This document shows positions 46,616 through 57,126 of a stretch of DNA of 64,000 nt, piece by piece (the stretch's first letter is position 1; every line of letters begins with the position of its first letter). The DNA is from Lytechinus variegatus (taxonomy: Eukaryota > Echinodermata > Echinoidea > Temnopleuroida > Toxopneustidae). A model generated the notes under the pieces. The model made no database searches. It worked only from the letters and a program-made list of their open reading frames with translations, and had not been told where the DNA came from. The position numbers and the translations under genes were made by a program. Location: NCBI RefSeq assembly GCF_018143015.1, contig NC_054758.1, positions 6,745,001-6,809,000 of the forward strand. The letters run 5' to 3'.

Positions 46616-48420
46616 ACTGAGTTTAAAAAGTGTATTTCATCCTCAATTTACATTAGTCAAAGGAATGAAATAGATATCTGAACCTTTATTACACGAATAA
46701 TCACTGTAATGCCACAATCCTGACTACTGGCAATTTTATAACACATCTTTACATTCCGTTTGTGGGGGTGGGGATGGAGGGGGAGGGGTGCCTTATACCA
46801 GTCATTGTCTCTTTATACCGGATGTCTATCTGTTCCAAGACGTCACTAATTTGTAGAAGTCATTAGACAGAAAGAGACTGTTAAGAGATAAGAAGAAGGT
46901 ATCAGTAAAATGGAAGATTAAGCAGTGGGGCTTAAATTAAAAAAAAAACAGATCTGTAACATGATATGGGAGTGTAAACGAGTTTTAAATTGGTATGGCT
47001 TTATCCAGTGTAATTACATGTACATGCCCGAATGTGCACGCACAATGTTCAGGGTAAATGCATAGATGAAGATGATCGTGATTGGTGATGGTAATATCAT
47101 TCATAATAGAAATGATTAGTATTTTCATATTGCTATTTTTGGTATTATCCTTATCAAAACCGTTATGTTCATCGTCATCATAATTGTCGTCGTCATCATC
47201 ATCATCCATCTGTGTTGTTTCTATATGTTTGTTTTTAATGGTTTTAATTGTATATTTTTGTTTCGTTGAATTGATACTCTTGAACCCTTGGTGGGCTATA
47301 TTAATTCACGATTTACAATAAACATTCATGGGTGTGGGTGCGAATATGTGCGTTTCCTTTTTTTATCATCGTTGAATGTCACGAAATGTGGATCATAAAC
47401 AGAAATAAGGCATTCCTTCAATATGATATTAATCAAAATCTCAGACATGTCAGCATGGTCAATATCTGACACGTAACTGACACTCTCCATATTAATTATA
47501 AGCATAACTTCCCATAGTCCCTTTCAGACCTAGGAAGAACGGGTGGTAATTATACTGACTGCACCAGGTGAAAACAATGCACACTTTCGATTATCCTCCT
47601 AGGTAGCCAGAAAAAATGAAAGGAAAAAATATTACCCTTTCCTAAAATATTACCTAATCAATTCCTGCCTAGAGATATTAATATCATGATTTTTATTACT
47701 TGCAGTAAGAAGCAGTTATAGCCATAGTAGTGGAAGTAAAGTAGCGCAAAAAGCGCTTCGTGTGAACAGGGTTATAGAGCTAGGCATATCTGCGGTGCAT
47801 AGTAACCAGTAAGGACATGGGTAAACATAAACGTTTCAGAAGCAAAAATAATAATCCAAAGGCAAGTTTTGAACGTTTGTCAAACAATAAAGACGCCATT
47901 AACTGACATGATGGTCACATGGGTAGATGGGACATCACCTGAATTACCTGTCATCCTTGTTAGTTTTGATGATTTACTTCTAGAAAGTAGGTGATGTTAT
48001 CAGTCAGTGGCGGATGCGCGATTTAGAACTGGTAGAGGGGCTCATGAAGAAATAAACGTAAAATGTAAAAGGTCATCACTCTCTTTTTCTACTACCCCCC
48101 CCTCCAGGAAATAATAATAACAAATATAATAATAATAAAAATAAACAAATAAATTAATAAAATAAATAATTTAATAATTAGATCGATAAATACACTTTTA
48201 AAAAATAAAAACATATAGAAATACAAAAATAAAAGCATGTGTTTGTGAGTGTGTACGAGTGTGTGTGTGTGAGAGAGAGAGGTGTGGGTGTGTATTCATT
48301 CACACTTCCGAAAATATGGAAATATGGCATACGATGGAGCAATATATTTTGTGTACTCAGATGTGGCCTATCAAACCGCTTATCGTTGTAGCAGAAGAGG
48401 AACTAATAGTAGTAGAAGTA
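46616..48420. other. No supported gene
   Basis: Includes G-rich (46763-46790) and ATC-repeat (47170-47205) tracts and an AT-rich AATAA run (48110-48180). No coding or RNA gene recognised. Confidence 0.4.
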
Positions 48421-48462
48421 TAAGCAGTAGAATTAGTGGAACAAGTAGCTGGAAGCAGCGGC

Positions 48463-48495
<33 letters not shown>

Positions 48496-49190
48496 TGTTG
48501 TTGTTGTTGTTGTTGTTGTCACTCTAAAGATTATTGGGTAAAACTGCTCCATGAGGGTAATTATGTGTCCAACCAACATTGGGCATTTCTTTTGGGCACT
48601 TTTATTTATCCAGTATGATGAAAATTTTGCCAATTCTAACGTAATTGCTGCTTATTTTTTAATCTTACTGGACAATATGCTTCCCGCATTGGGTAAAATA
48701 CTGCCCCAAATTGGTTGGACACATGATTACCCTCGTGGTGGATAAAATTTTACCAAATATTTTTTACAGTGAAGTAGTAATAGTGACAGAAGTGGTAGTC
48801 GTGGTAGAGGTAATTGTAGAGTAGCTGCAGTAGTAGTTTTAGTAGTAGTTAGTAGTAGTAGTAAATACTACTACAGTATTAGTAGTAGCAGTAGTTATTA
48901 GCAGTATTAGTAATAGTAGTAGTACTACTATTAGTAGTAGTAATAGTAGTAGCAGTATAGTACGGTAGAAGTAGTAGTAGTAGTGGTAGTAGTAGTAGTA
49001 GTAGAAGTAGAAGTAGAAGTAGTAGTTGTTGTTGTAGTAGTAGTAGTAGGAGTTAGTGGTAATAGTAGAAGTAGTAGTAGCAGTATTAGTAATAGTAGAA
49101 GTAGTCGTAGTATAGCAGCAGTAGTATCAGTAGTAGTATATAGTAGTAGCAGAATTAGTTGTAGGAGTAGTAGCAGTAGTAGAAGAATGC
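48421..49190. repeat. Trinucleotide repeat tracts (AGT/GTA, then TTG)
   Basis: (AGT)n at 48464-48494 turns into (TTG)n to 48519. A longer, imperfect GTA/AGT tract runs 48775-49190. The two are separated by a MITE at 48535-48757. Serine/valine-rich and threonine/leucine-rich open frames here are artefacts. Confidence 0.9.
48535..48757. mobile_element. Hairpin MITE inserted in trinucleotide repeat
   Basis: Left GGGTAAAACTGCTCCATGAG pairs with right reversed GGTAAAATTTTATCCACCAC, both continuing with GAGGGTAAT(T/C)ATGTGTCCAACCAA. TTGGGTA-type ends recall the element at 63521-63745. Confidence 0.7.
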
Positions 49191-50019
49191 ATACGGTAAG
49201 TGTAGACAAAAATGGCATCGGAGGCCCCTCGTACCGGATCGCTGCTTCACATGAAGAGGCTGCACTAGCGTTAAACAAAGAGTATGCATACTTGTTTACA
49301 CACAGGAATGATACCAGTGCCTGCTAATATTGTGTTATCGTAGAAATGCGATTATCAGAAATTAGTAATCATAGTAGGTATACCATTTTTCTTACAACTG
49401 AAAGTACGGTTTGTGCCATAGCGGCAAAGCGGATACCACTACCGTTTCCTTTTTAAGAAGAAAGGAGGTGTGATGATATCGAATTACGAAGAAATAGTAC
49501 TATAATGAGAGAAATAAATTTGTGAATTCTAAAGTATAATAAATTCCCCTCCCCCCCCCCTCAGTACCCATATCAACTCTAAGATGATCTAAATGGCGTC
49601 AGCTCAATGTGTTTAAGTTGTGCGCCCCCCCCCCCCCCCCCACATCAAACAATATATAGTGTTTCTCGTTGTTTGTATTACTATTAGGTTGATTACGATT
49701 GGTCGTAGAGGTGGTAATATTATTTTACATTGTATCACGAATTGATATTTATTATTAAAATGCCAACTCGTTTCTTCCTTCCGCCCATGTCCAGGCAATT
49801 AAAAAGTGTTTAAAGCGTGGTCGGCGGTAATTTCATCGGCGATTTCCCTCAAAGTGAACGTGTTTACAATACTCATGTAGGATTAGAGGATTTGCTTACC
49901 CAACGTGCTAATTTTTGGTTTCTGATGATACAGTAATGAAATCTAAATATTACCATGGCAGTAATTTCACTTACAAAACCGCTCTCGCAGCGGGCCCCAT
50001 ATCATTATATTTTGTTATT
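49191..50019. other. No supported gene
   Basis: C-runs near 49550-49560 and 49623-49640. No coding frame that I can support. Confidence 0.4.
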
Positions 50020-50225
50020 ACCAATCTACGGGCGCCACGCTAGAAAACGACCAGACCATTTTGATAAATGTTTAGAATGATCCAGCCTGTATTTGATCCT
50101 ACTGACCTCTATGGCATGAGGCCGGCGATTACCTTTTATTATTATTAAGCATTTCCCGCCATATCAAACGTACCTGAAGAACGAATTTGGGAAAAACAAA
50201 AATCTCTAATGGTTTTGCTTAATAT

Positions 50226-50689
50226 TTTACAGATGCAACAAACCAGGTTCTATGGAAATCTTGGATGTCTATCATGAAAGTCTGCTTTGATTGACAGTGC
50301 CGATAATTGAGGAAATTTCAAGGTTTGTCAAATAGAAACAAATTGGTGGATTCAGAACAAATACGTATAAGTAACCAGTCTTTATATGGAACTCCCTCGT
50401 CGATGTTTGACTATTAAGTGATACCTGAGCTGTTACCACAATTTGGAGACCCAATTTCAAACCGGACTCGTCATAAGACAGAATACGTCAGGGAGTGTAT
50501 ACTGACTTTGGTATCGACTGAAACCCTGCAGATCGGCGGAACGTTAAAAGCGTGCATGCTCTGGTCTGGTATATCATGTATATTGTTTCATACCGGACAA
50601 AAACAAATAAGTTAGTGAGAACTAACGGGATAAACAAGTCCAGTGTAGATTATTTAGTCTTAAATCCCTGATTTGATAGCTTAATCGAA
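50226..50689 (+). promoter_or_regulatory. Conserved upstream block of receptor unit 1
   Basis: It matches 53585-54055 and 60005-60455 closely, including AGTGCCGATAATTGAGGAAA, ACCACAATTTGGAGACC and ACCCTGCAGATCG. It begins just after an acceptor-like TATTTTACAG. It probably holds promoter and 5' untranslated sequence. Short open frames inside are not kept in length among the copies. Confidence 0.4.
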
Positions 50690-51979
50690 ATGGAAAACAC
50701 TTATCAAAACACCACCAGCTGTTGCGAAGATCAAGATTTGTATGATATAAGTGAACATCCCATGCATTCGATTGCGTGGCTAGCCACTGTCCCTTTGACT
50801 CTTTCGATAATAATCGCAGTCACTATAGTGGGGAACGCGATGGTGATTGCAGCTTACTTTCGGGACAAACGCATCAGGAATAATGTTGCGAACCTTCTCA
50901 TCTTAAACCTTGCAATAACAGACTTTGTCGTCGGTGCTTTCATCATTTCCATTGACACTGCCTGGATCATCAAGGACGTCTGGACCTATGGAGAGGTGTT
51001 CTGCAAAATCTGGCTAGACGTTGATTTCGTAGTCACCATGATGTCTTTGCTCACCATGGTACTAATCAGCTGGGACCGTTACTGTCTCCTGACGATGGGG
51101 ATGCGGTACAAAACATTCCAGACTAAAAAGCGTATTTGCGTGATTCTTACCATTTCTTGGACAGTTGTTACTCTGATATACACATTCCTTGCTTTCGGAT
51201 GGAGTCCCATTACCGGTGAATATAACGTAGATTATTCACAAAACTGTGAAATGGAGTTTACATACAACGTGGCTGCAACGCTCGTCATCAACATTTTCGA
51301 ATTCTTCATTCCGTTTACTATTTTAATTATCCTTAACATTGCTGTGTATAGTAACATAAAACGGAGATCTAATGGTACCGTCGGTCAAAGCCCTTCAATA
51401 CATGCGTCGGCTAGGTCACCAAAGAGAAGCTTTGGGCCTGGATCTCCAAAGAGGGTAAACTACCATCCTCCAGACGGTCCATCTGGCCCAGTAGCAGTCT
51501 CACCTAGACGCGGTGGTGATGCTGTTGAAGCAAATGCAACTAGCGAGTCTACTGACAACCGCGCAGATGGAGAAAACTCCCTCACAAGACAACTGTCAAA
51601 TGAAAGAGACTCTACTTCAAAGAAAGAAGGTCGAACATTCGCTAGGCATCGAAAAGCAGCATTCGTGTTAGCCATCCTTATCGGCTGTTTCTTGCTCTGT
51701 TGGTTACCCTACCAAGTAACAAGCGTAATGTATGCAGTCTGTGATACCGATTGCGTCTCCACTCGTTTGTGGGAGGTCACGAATTTACTTCTTTGGTGTA
51801 ACTCAACCATTAATCCCTTCATCTATGCTGCTACTAATGTCCACTTTCGTCGAAACTTTAGGAAGTTTTTGTTGCTTGATCGTTGGGCTTGTGACTTTAA
51901 AAATTGTAAATTGAAATGTCAAAATGCCAATCAGATTCAGGTTGCCACAGGAAGCCTTAATGACAGCACAGTTACCTAA
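50690..51979 (+). CDS. Histamine H3-like amine-type GPCR (canonical D3.32/E5.46)
   Basis: 429 residues, single exon. The N-tail has a sequon at N7 and a Cys pair (C11-C12). TM1 has G-N49 and TM2 LAITD78. C105/C186 form the conserved disulfide. D112 (3.32) and E204 (5.46) are the two acidic residues that bind histamine in vertebrate H3/H4. W-D129-R-Y; P208 (5.50); CW338LP (toggle Trp present); ECL3 C351xxxC355; W369 (7.43, as in H3); N375-P-F-I-Y. ICL3 is about 95 residues with several Ser-Pro sites. The tail has an amphipathic helix 8 and cysteines at 401, 406 and 410. Start chosen by the AAATGG context and by agreement among the three copies. AATAAA signals follow at 52124 and 52135. Of the six local genes this best fits a working histamine-type receptor; the ligand is still inferred. 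Confidence 0.92.
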   Translation: MENTYQNTTSCCEDQDLYDISEHPMHSIAWLATVPLTLSIIIAVTIVGNAMVIAAYFRDKRIRNNVANLLILNLAITDFVVGAFIISIDTAWIIKDVWTYGEVFCKIWLDVDFVVTMMSLLTMVLISWDRYCLLTMGMRYKTFQTKKRICVILTISWTVVTLIYTFLAFGWSPITGEYNVDYSQNCEMEFTYNVAATLVINIFEFFIPFTILIILNIAVYSNIKRRSNGTVGQSPSIHASARSPKRSFGPGSPKRVNYHPPDGPSGPVAVSPRRGGDAVEANATSESTDNRADGENSLTRQLSNERDSTSKKEGRTFARHRKAAFVLAILIGCFLLCWLPYQVTSVMYAVCDTDCVSTRLWEVTNLLLWCNSTINPFIYAATNVHFRRNFRKFLLLDRWACDFKNCKLKCQNANQIQVATGSLNDSTVT

Positions 51980-52123
51980 TATCTGCAAAGCGACCGTCTT
52001 CGATCTAGAGAGTTTCCTTGGAAACATGTCGGAAGACCCAGACACGAAACCTTTGTCAATACAATAATCAGACTACTGCACATCTTGCGCCTGTGACCAT
52101 ATAATGCATGTGATAAGTATAAA

Positions 52124-52140
52124 AATAAAACAAAAATAAA
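52124..52140 (+). promoter_or_regulatory. Possible poly(A) signals of receptor unit 1
   Basis: Two AATAAA hexamers about 145-160 bp after the stop codon. Confidence 0.4.
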
Positions 52141-52519
52141 TGAGTTGGTACCAATGGTTCTTATAACGTGTATTAAGGGACAGGTTAACCGTGATATGAC
52201 TTTGAAGAAAACGGTAGGAGCTGAAAGATCTTACTTATCAGCTGTGTATGTGATGTAATATAACAGTGAATCCCAAACAAGAAATCGTACCTGAGAACTG
52301 CTTCAGAAGGGTGAAATATGAATTTCTCTCTTTCTCTTGAAAAGAAAAAACATTTCAGAGGCGCCAGCTCCCCAATATTTCACACGTTATTCGAAAAGTT
52401 GCTCGAAAAGAAGGGTTTTTTTTAGATGTGAAGGTCTGAATGTTGTCACATGTCATCCCATACAATAAATATTCGTTGTATTGATTTCCTCAGGAGATTA
52501 AAGCTTGGTCCAATTGTAC

Positions 52520-53180
52520 TAACGGATGCAGAGAGGATGTAAAACAGAAAATAATCTTGCCATCAATTGGAAAATGTTATGTATCCGTTATGTACCCTTT
52601 GCTTATGTGTTTCATACGCTCTATATCCATCGAACATCCGTCCACTGTAATGTCATTGTTCGATCATTTTGCAGTTTTGTCCAGTGTCTAGAGCAGATAA
52701 AAACGGATGGAGCCACCTCGAACTTTTGCTTGTCCGCTGTATCCGTTATGAATGCGTTTTGTGTCCGTTGGCCAGTGGGACGAGACCTTTAAAGGCCTGT
52801 CCGGTCCCGCTGCACTTACGACGTACGACGTAAATCCGCAACACTACGAGAAACAAACGCCCCATCTCCGTTATCATCCGTTAAACGGAAGCGGAACAAC
52901 GGAAAGAGGGATGAAAGAAAGGTACATGGAACGTCTATATATTGCTAGTAGCGCGGAAATAGAGAGAATGTTAAAGCGTATGCATCTCGTATAAAGTATT
53001 CAAACCTCCCCTGTAATGCATTTGGAGGAGCCATCCACTTTCGTCACCTTTCATACGCTAGGCATTCGATAAACATCCCCGCTAAATTATACCAACGTCG
53101 GTATATTTTCCGTTATGTTTTCGACAATTCTTCGCTAATTTTGCCCATTTTTTGAGCGGAGGGAAACGGATGAAGCGTCC
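52520..53180. repeat. CCGTTATG/GGATG-rich complex repeat, copy 1
   Basis: Built of words such as ACGGATGCAGAGAGGATGTA, TGTATCCGTTATGTA and CATCGAACATCCGTCCACTG. A similar block at 56046-56900 stands at the same place in unit 2, so it was present before that duplication. Open frames in it are shadows. Confidence 0.6.
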
Positions 53181-53480
53181 CCTACCATAAATAGTAGAGG
53201 ACACGATATTAAATTTCCCCCTACTATTTTTGGTCTGTTATGATGGAGAAAAATACATCATTCACAATCGAAATAATACATTATTTTGGACTAAATGACC
53301 TTACATTTTGGGTGAAAACCTTACTTTCTTGTCAATTTTATTCGGGTTAAAATGACCTTACATTTTGGGTGCTAACCTTTTTTTTTCTTTTTTTTTCGGG
53401 GGGGGGGGCTCGCAAAAAATTCCAGCCCCTGGTCCCCCCATCCTTTGGCACAGATTTCTTGTCGCCCATTCTCCTTCAAT
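53165..53480. repeat. TAGTAGGGGACAC-type repeat, copy 1
   Basis: It shares ATAGTAGAGG(G)ACAC, GGTCTGTTATGATGGAGAAA and TGACCTTACATTTTGGGTG with 59092-59424 and 59604-59912. Here the CATGGGCGG-type left end is not recognisable. Confidence 0.6.
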
Positions 53481-53584
53481 GTATGTACATGCATATATGA
53501 TATTCCTACCACCCCCCATCCCTGTGCGAATGACGTATCTGAAGAACGAATTTAGAAATTAAAAATTGCTAATGGTTTTGTTTA

Positions 53585-54055
53585 ATATTTTACAGATGAA
53601 ACGACCCAGGTTCTATGGAAATGTTGAATATCTGTTATGAAAGTCTGCTTTGATTGACAGAGCCGATAATTGAGGAAATTTCAGGGTTTGTCAAATGGAA
53701 ACAAATTGACATGTTACCTTGTTTCAGAACAAATACGTATATAATCAGCCAGTCTTCATATGAAACTCTTTCGTCGATGTTTGAGAGTCAAGTGATACCT
53801 GAGCCATTACCACAATTTGGAGACCAAATTTCAAACCGGAATCGTCATAAGACAGAATACGTCATCGAGTGTATACTGACTTTGATATCGACTGAAACCC
53901 TGCAGATCGGCAGAACATTGAAAGCGTGCATGTCCTGGCCTGTCATAGTGTTCCATACCGGACAAAAACAAATAAGCTAGTGAGAACTAAAGGGATAAAG
54001 TAAGTCCAGTATCGATTATTTAATCTTAAATCCCTGATTTGATAGCTTAATCGAG
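53585..54055 (+). promoter_or_regulatory. Conserved upstream block of receptor unit 2
   Basis: Counterpart of 50226-50689. A 108-codon frame here is not maintained in the other units and reads the same non-coding block. Confidence 0.4.
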
Positions 54056-55366
54056 ATGGAAAACACGTGTGATATTCATCAAAACACCTCCAGCTGTTGC
54101 AAAGACCAAGATTTGTATGATATAAGTGAACATCCCATGCATTCGATTGCGTGGCTAGCCACTGTCCCTTTGACTCTTTCGATAATAATCGCAGTCACTA
54201 TAGTGGGGAACGCGATGGTGATTGCAGCTTACTTTCGGGACAAACGCATCAGGAATAATGTAGCGAACATCCTCATCCTAAACCTTGCAATAACAGACTT
54301 TGTCGTCGGTGCTTTCATCATTTCCATTAACACTGCCTGGATCATCAAGGACGTCTGGACCTATGGAGAAGTGTTCTGCAAAATCTGGATAGACGTTGAT
54401 TTCGTAGTCACCATGATGTCTACGCTCACCATGGTTCTTATCAGCTGGGACCGTTACTGTCTCCTGACGATGGGGATGCGGTACAAAACATTCCAGACTA
54501 AAAAGCGCATATGCGTGATCCTTGCCATTTCTTGGACAATTCATATTCTGATATACACATTCCTTGCTTTCGGATGGAGTCCTATAACCGGTGAATATAA
54601 CGTAGATTATTCACAAAACTGTGAAATGGAGTTCACATACAACGTGGCTGCAACGATCGTCATCAACATTTCCGGATTCTTCATTCCATTTGTTATCTTA
54701 ATTATACTTAACATTGCTGTGTACAGTAACATAAAACGGAGGTCTAGGGGTACCGTCGGTCAAAACCCTTCAAGTTCAATAAATACGTCGGCTAGGTCAC
54801 CAAAGAAAATCTTTGGACCTAGATCTCCAGGGAGGGTAAACTACCGCCATCCCGACGGTCCATCTGTACCAGTAGCAGTCTCACCTAGCCGCGGTGATAA
54901 TGGTGTTGCAGCAAAGGTAACCACCGAGTCTACTGACAATCGCGCTTGTTTTAGTGGAGAAAAACCCCTCACAAGAGAACTGTCAATTGAAAGAACCTCG
55001 ACTTCAAAGAAAGAAGGTCGAACATTCGCTAGGCATCGAAAAGCAGCATTCGTGTTAGCCATCCTTATCGGCTGTTTCTTGCTCTGTTGGTTACCCTACC
55101 AAGTAACAAGCGTAATGTATGCAGTCTGTGATACCGATTGCGTATCCACTCGTTTGTGGGAGGTCACGAATTTACTTCTTTGGTGTAACTCAACCATTAA
55201 TCCCTTTATCTATGCTGCTACTAATGTCCACTTTCGTCGGAACTTTAGGACGTTTTTGTTGCTTGATCGTTGGGCTTGTGACTTTAAAAATTGTGAATTG
55301 AAATGTCAAAATGCCAATCAGATTCAGGTTGCCACTGAAAGCCTTAATGGCAGCACGGTTACCTAA
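54056..55366 (+). CDS. Histamine H3-like amine-type GPCR (D3.32/G5.46 form)
   Basis: 436 residues, single exon, all seven helices present. Sequon at N10. D115 (3.32) and the W-D-R-Y motif are kept, P211 (5.50) and CW345LPY are kept, and TM7 reads LLWCNSTINPFIY. The H3-type acid at 5.46 is replaced by G207 (GGA where unit 1 has GAA), so the second amine contact is gone. ICL3 differs from unit 1 by several substitutions and a net four extra residues, while TM6 to TM7 is identical in protein and nearly so in DNA. Start by the same ATGGAAAACAC context as unit 1. An AATAAA lies at 55507. Probably functional as a fold; ligand preference likely shifted. Confidence 0.9.
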   Translation: MENTCDIHQNTSSCCKDQDLYDISEHPMHSIAWLATVPLTLSIIIAVTIVGNAMVIAAYFRDKRIRNNVANILILNLAITDFVVGAFIISINTAWIIKDVWTYGEVFCKIWIDVDFVVTMMSTLTMVLISWDRYCLLTMGMRYKTFQTKKRICVILAISWTIHILIYTFLAFGWSPITGEYNVDYSQNCEMEFTYNVAATIVINISGFFIPFVILIILNIAVYSNIKRRSRGTVGQNPSSSINTSARSPKKIFGPRSPGRVNYRHPDGPSVPVAVSPSRGDNGVAAKVTTESTDNRACFSGEKPLTRELSIERTSTSKKEGRTFARHRKAAFVLAILIGCFLLCWLPYQVTSVMYAVCDTDCVSTRLWEVTNLLLWCNSTINPFIYAATNVHFRRNFRTFLLLDRWACDFKNCELKCQNANQIQVATESLNGSTVT

Positions 55367-55506
55367 TATCTGCAAAACGGCCGTCTTCGATCTAGAGAGT
55401 TTCCTTGGAAACATGTCGGAAGCTAGGCCCAGACACAAAACTTTTGTCACTACAGTTATCAGACTACTGCACATCTTGCGCCTGTGACCCTATAAGGCAT
55501 GTGGTA

Positions 55507-55512
55507 AATAAA
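55507..55512 (+). promoter_or_regulatory. Possible poly(A) signal of receptor unit 2
   Basis: AATAAA about 140 bp after the stop codon, at the place corresponding to the signals in unit 1. Unit 3 has AATTAA there. Confidence 0.35.
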
Positions 55513-55654
55513 TATTTTAAAAATAATGCATTGGCACCAATGGTTCGTATAACGTGTATCAAGGCACAGGTTAACAGTGATATATGACTTTGAAAAAAAT
55601 GGTAGCAGCTGAAAGATCCCACTTATCACCTGTGATGTGTTATAATAATGAATG

Positions 55655-55779
55655 CAGTGGCGGACCGTGACCCCGAGGAGACAAAGCATTTTTTTTTTTG
55701 GGGGGGGCACGGCATTGTTCACAAACAAAATCAGTGTCCCCCCAATGCTTTGTCTCCTCCGGGTCACGGTCCGCTACTG
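55655..55779. mobile_element. Hairpin MITE (hAT-like) specific to unit 2
   Basis: Ends CAGTGGCGGACCGTGACCC and (reversed) CAGTAGCGGACCGTGACCC, pairing on through GAGGAGACAAAGCATT. AATGAATG flanks both sides, an 8-bp duplication typical of hAT elements. Unit 1 at about 52262-52275 and unit 3 at about 62335 lack it. Confidence 0.8.
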
Positions 55780-56045
55780 AATGAATGAATCCCAGACAAG
55801 AAATCGTACCTGAGAACTGCTTCAAAAGGGTGAAATTTAAATTGACCGCTATCTGTTGAAAAAAATCATTTCAGAGGTGTCAGCTCCCCGATATTTCACA
55901 CATTATTCCAAAAGTTGCTCGAAAAGAAGGGTCTTCATCATGTTCATTGCAGATGTGAAAGTCTCAATGTTGTCACATGTCATCCCATACAATAACATTC
56001 GCTGTATTGATTTCCTCAGGAGATCAAAGCTTGGTCCAACTCCAC

Positions 56046-56900
56046 TAACGGATGCAGAGAGGATGTAAAAAAGAATATAGTCTTGCCATCCATTGGAAAA
56101 CGTTATGTATCCGTTATGCACCCTTTGCTTATGTGTTTCATACGCTCTATATCCATCGACCATCCGTCCACTGTGATGTCATTGTTCGACCATTTTGCAG
56201 GGTTTTTTCCAACATCTAGAGCGGATAAAAACGGATGGAAGCACTGTGAAATTTTGCTTGTCCGCTGTATCCGTTATGTATACGTTTTGTGCCCATCGGC
56301 CAGTTACTTACGGATGCAAATCGGATGTAAAGCGTAAACAAATCTTGCCATCCATTGGAATACGCTATGTATCCGTTATGTACTTATTGTTTACGTGTTA
56401 CATGCGCTCTACCCATCGAGCATCCATCCACTGTGACTTCATCCGCATACAAAGTTTTGAGCTGGACAAAACTTTTAGAACGGATGAACTTTCGCCGTGT
56501 ACGACGTAACTCCGCAACATTCATGACATCACCAGAAACAAACGTCCCATCTCCGTTATCATCCGTTAAATGTCCGCTGTTTCCTCTCTGTATCTTCTTG
56601 GAATCCTTGAAGCTCATATTCGTTGCAGCGGAACAACGGAAAGAGGGAGTAAAGATAAGGTAAATGGAACGTCTTTATATCGTTAGTAGCGCCGAAATAG
56701 AGAGGATGTTAAAGCGTATGCATCTCGTATAAAGTATTCAAACCTCCCCGGTAACGCATTCGTAGGAGCCACCGACTTTCATCTCCTTTCATAACATCCT
56801 CGCTAAATTATACCAACGTCTGTTATTTTCCGTTATGTTTTCGGCAAATTTTCGCTTATATTGTCCATTTCTGGAGCGGATGGAAACGGATGAAGCCCCC
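56046..56900. repeat. CCGTTATG/GGATG-rich complex repeat, copy 2
   Basis: Counterpart of 52520-53180, here partly duplicated within itself: CTTGCCATCCATTGGAA and TATGTATCCGTTATG occur near 56083-56115 and again near 56343-56382. Confidence 0.6.
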
Positions 56901-57126
56901 CCCCCCCCTCCCCGAAAGTCTGCTCGTCCGCTTTGTCTTTTATAGATACGGTCTGCATTCATCGAAGAGTCCTTTAGTAAATAATGATTTTCAGTATATC
57001 CATGTAGATATCTTTAAAGTGTCTGCAGGTATACATGTATCAGTGCATGTATGCATTTTTTTCTCCTTTGTGTATGTTTTTTTGTCAATAAGAACAATAA
57101 CTAGATTTTAATTCGTCATGTGGACG

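Larger units (their letters stand above)
50020..53180. repeat. Tandem receptor unit 1
   Basis: Upstream block, receptor, 3' flank and a CCGTTATG-rich repeat. It is paralogous to 53525-56900 (unit 2) over nearly its whole length and to 59520-62620 (unit 3) up to the repeat. Confidence 0.75.
53525..56900. repeat. Tandem receptor unit 2
   Basis: Same layout as unit 1, about 3.4 kb further on. It carries an extra hairpin MITE (55655-55779) in its 3' flank that units 1 and 3 lack. Confidence 0.75.

Noticed and set aside
48931-49327. Serine/valine-rich and threonine/leucine-rich frames of about 115 codons
   Set aside because: They are translations of a trinucleotide repeat on the two strands.
53654-53980. 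108-codon frame upstream of receptor unit 2, with a shorter related frame at 50418-50615
   Set aside because: The same DNA in the three tandem units is disrupted at different places and read in different lengths, with no domain. It is better explained as a conserved non-coding upstream block.
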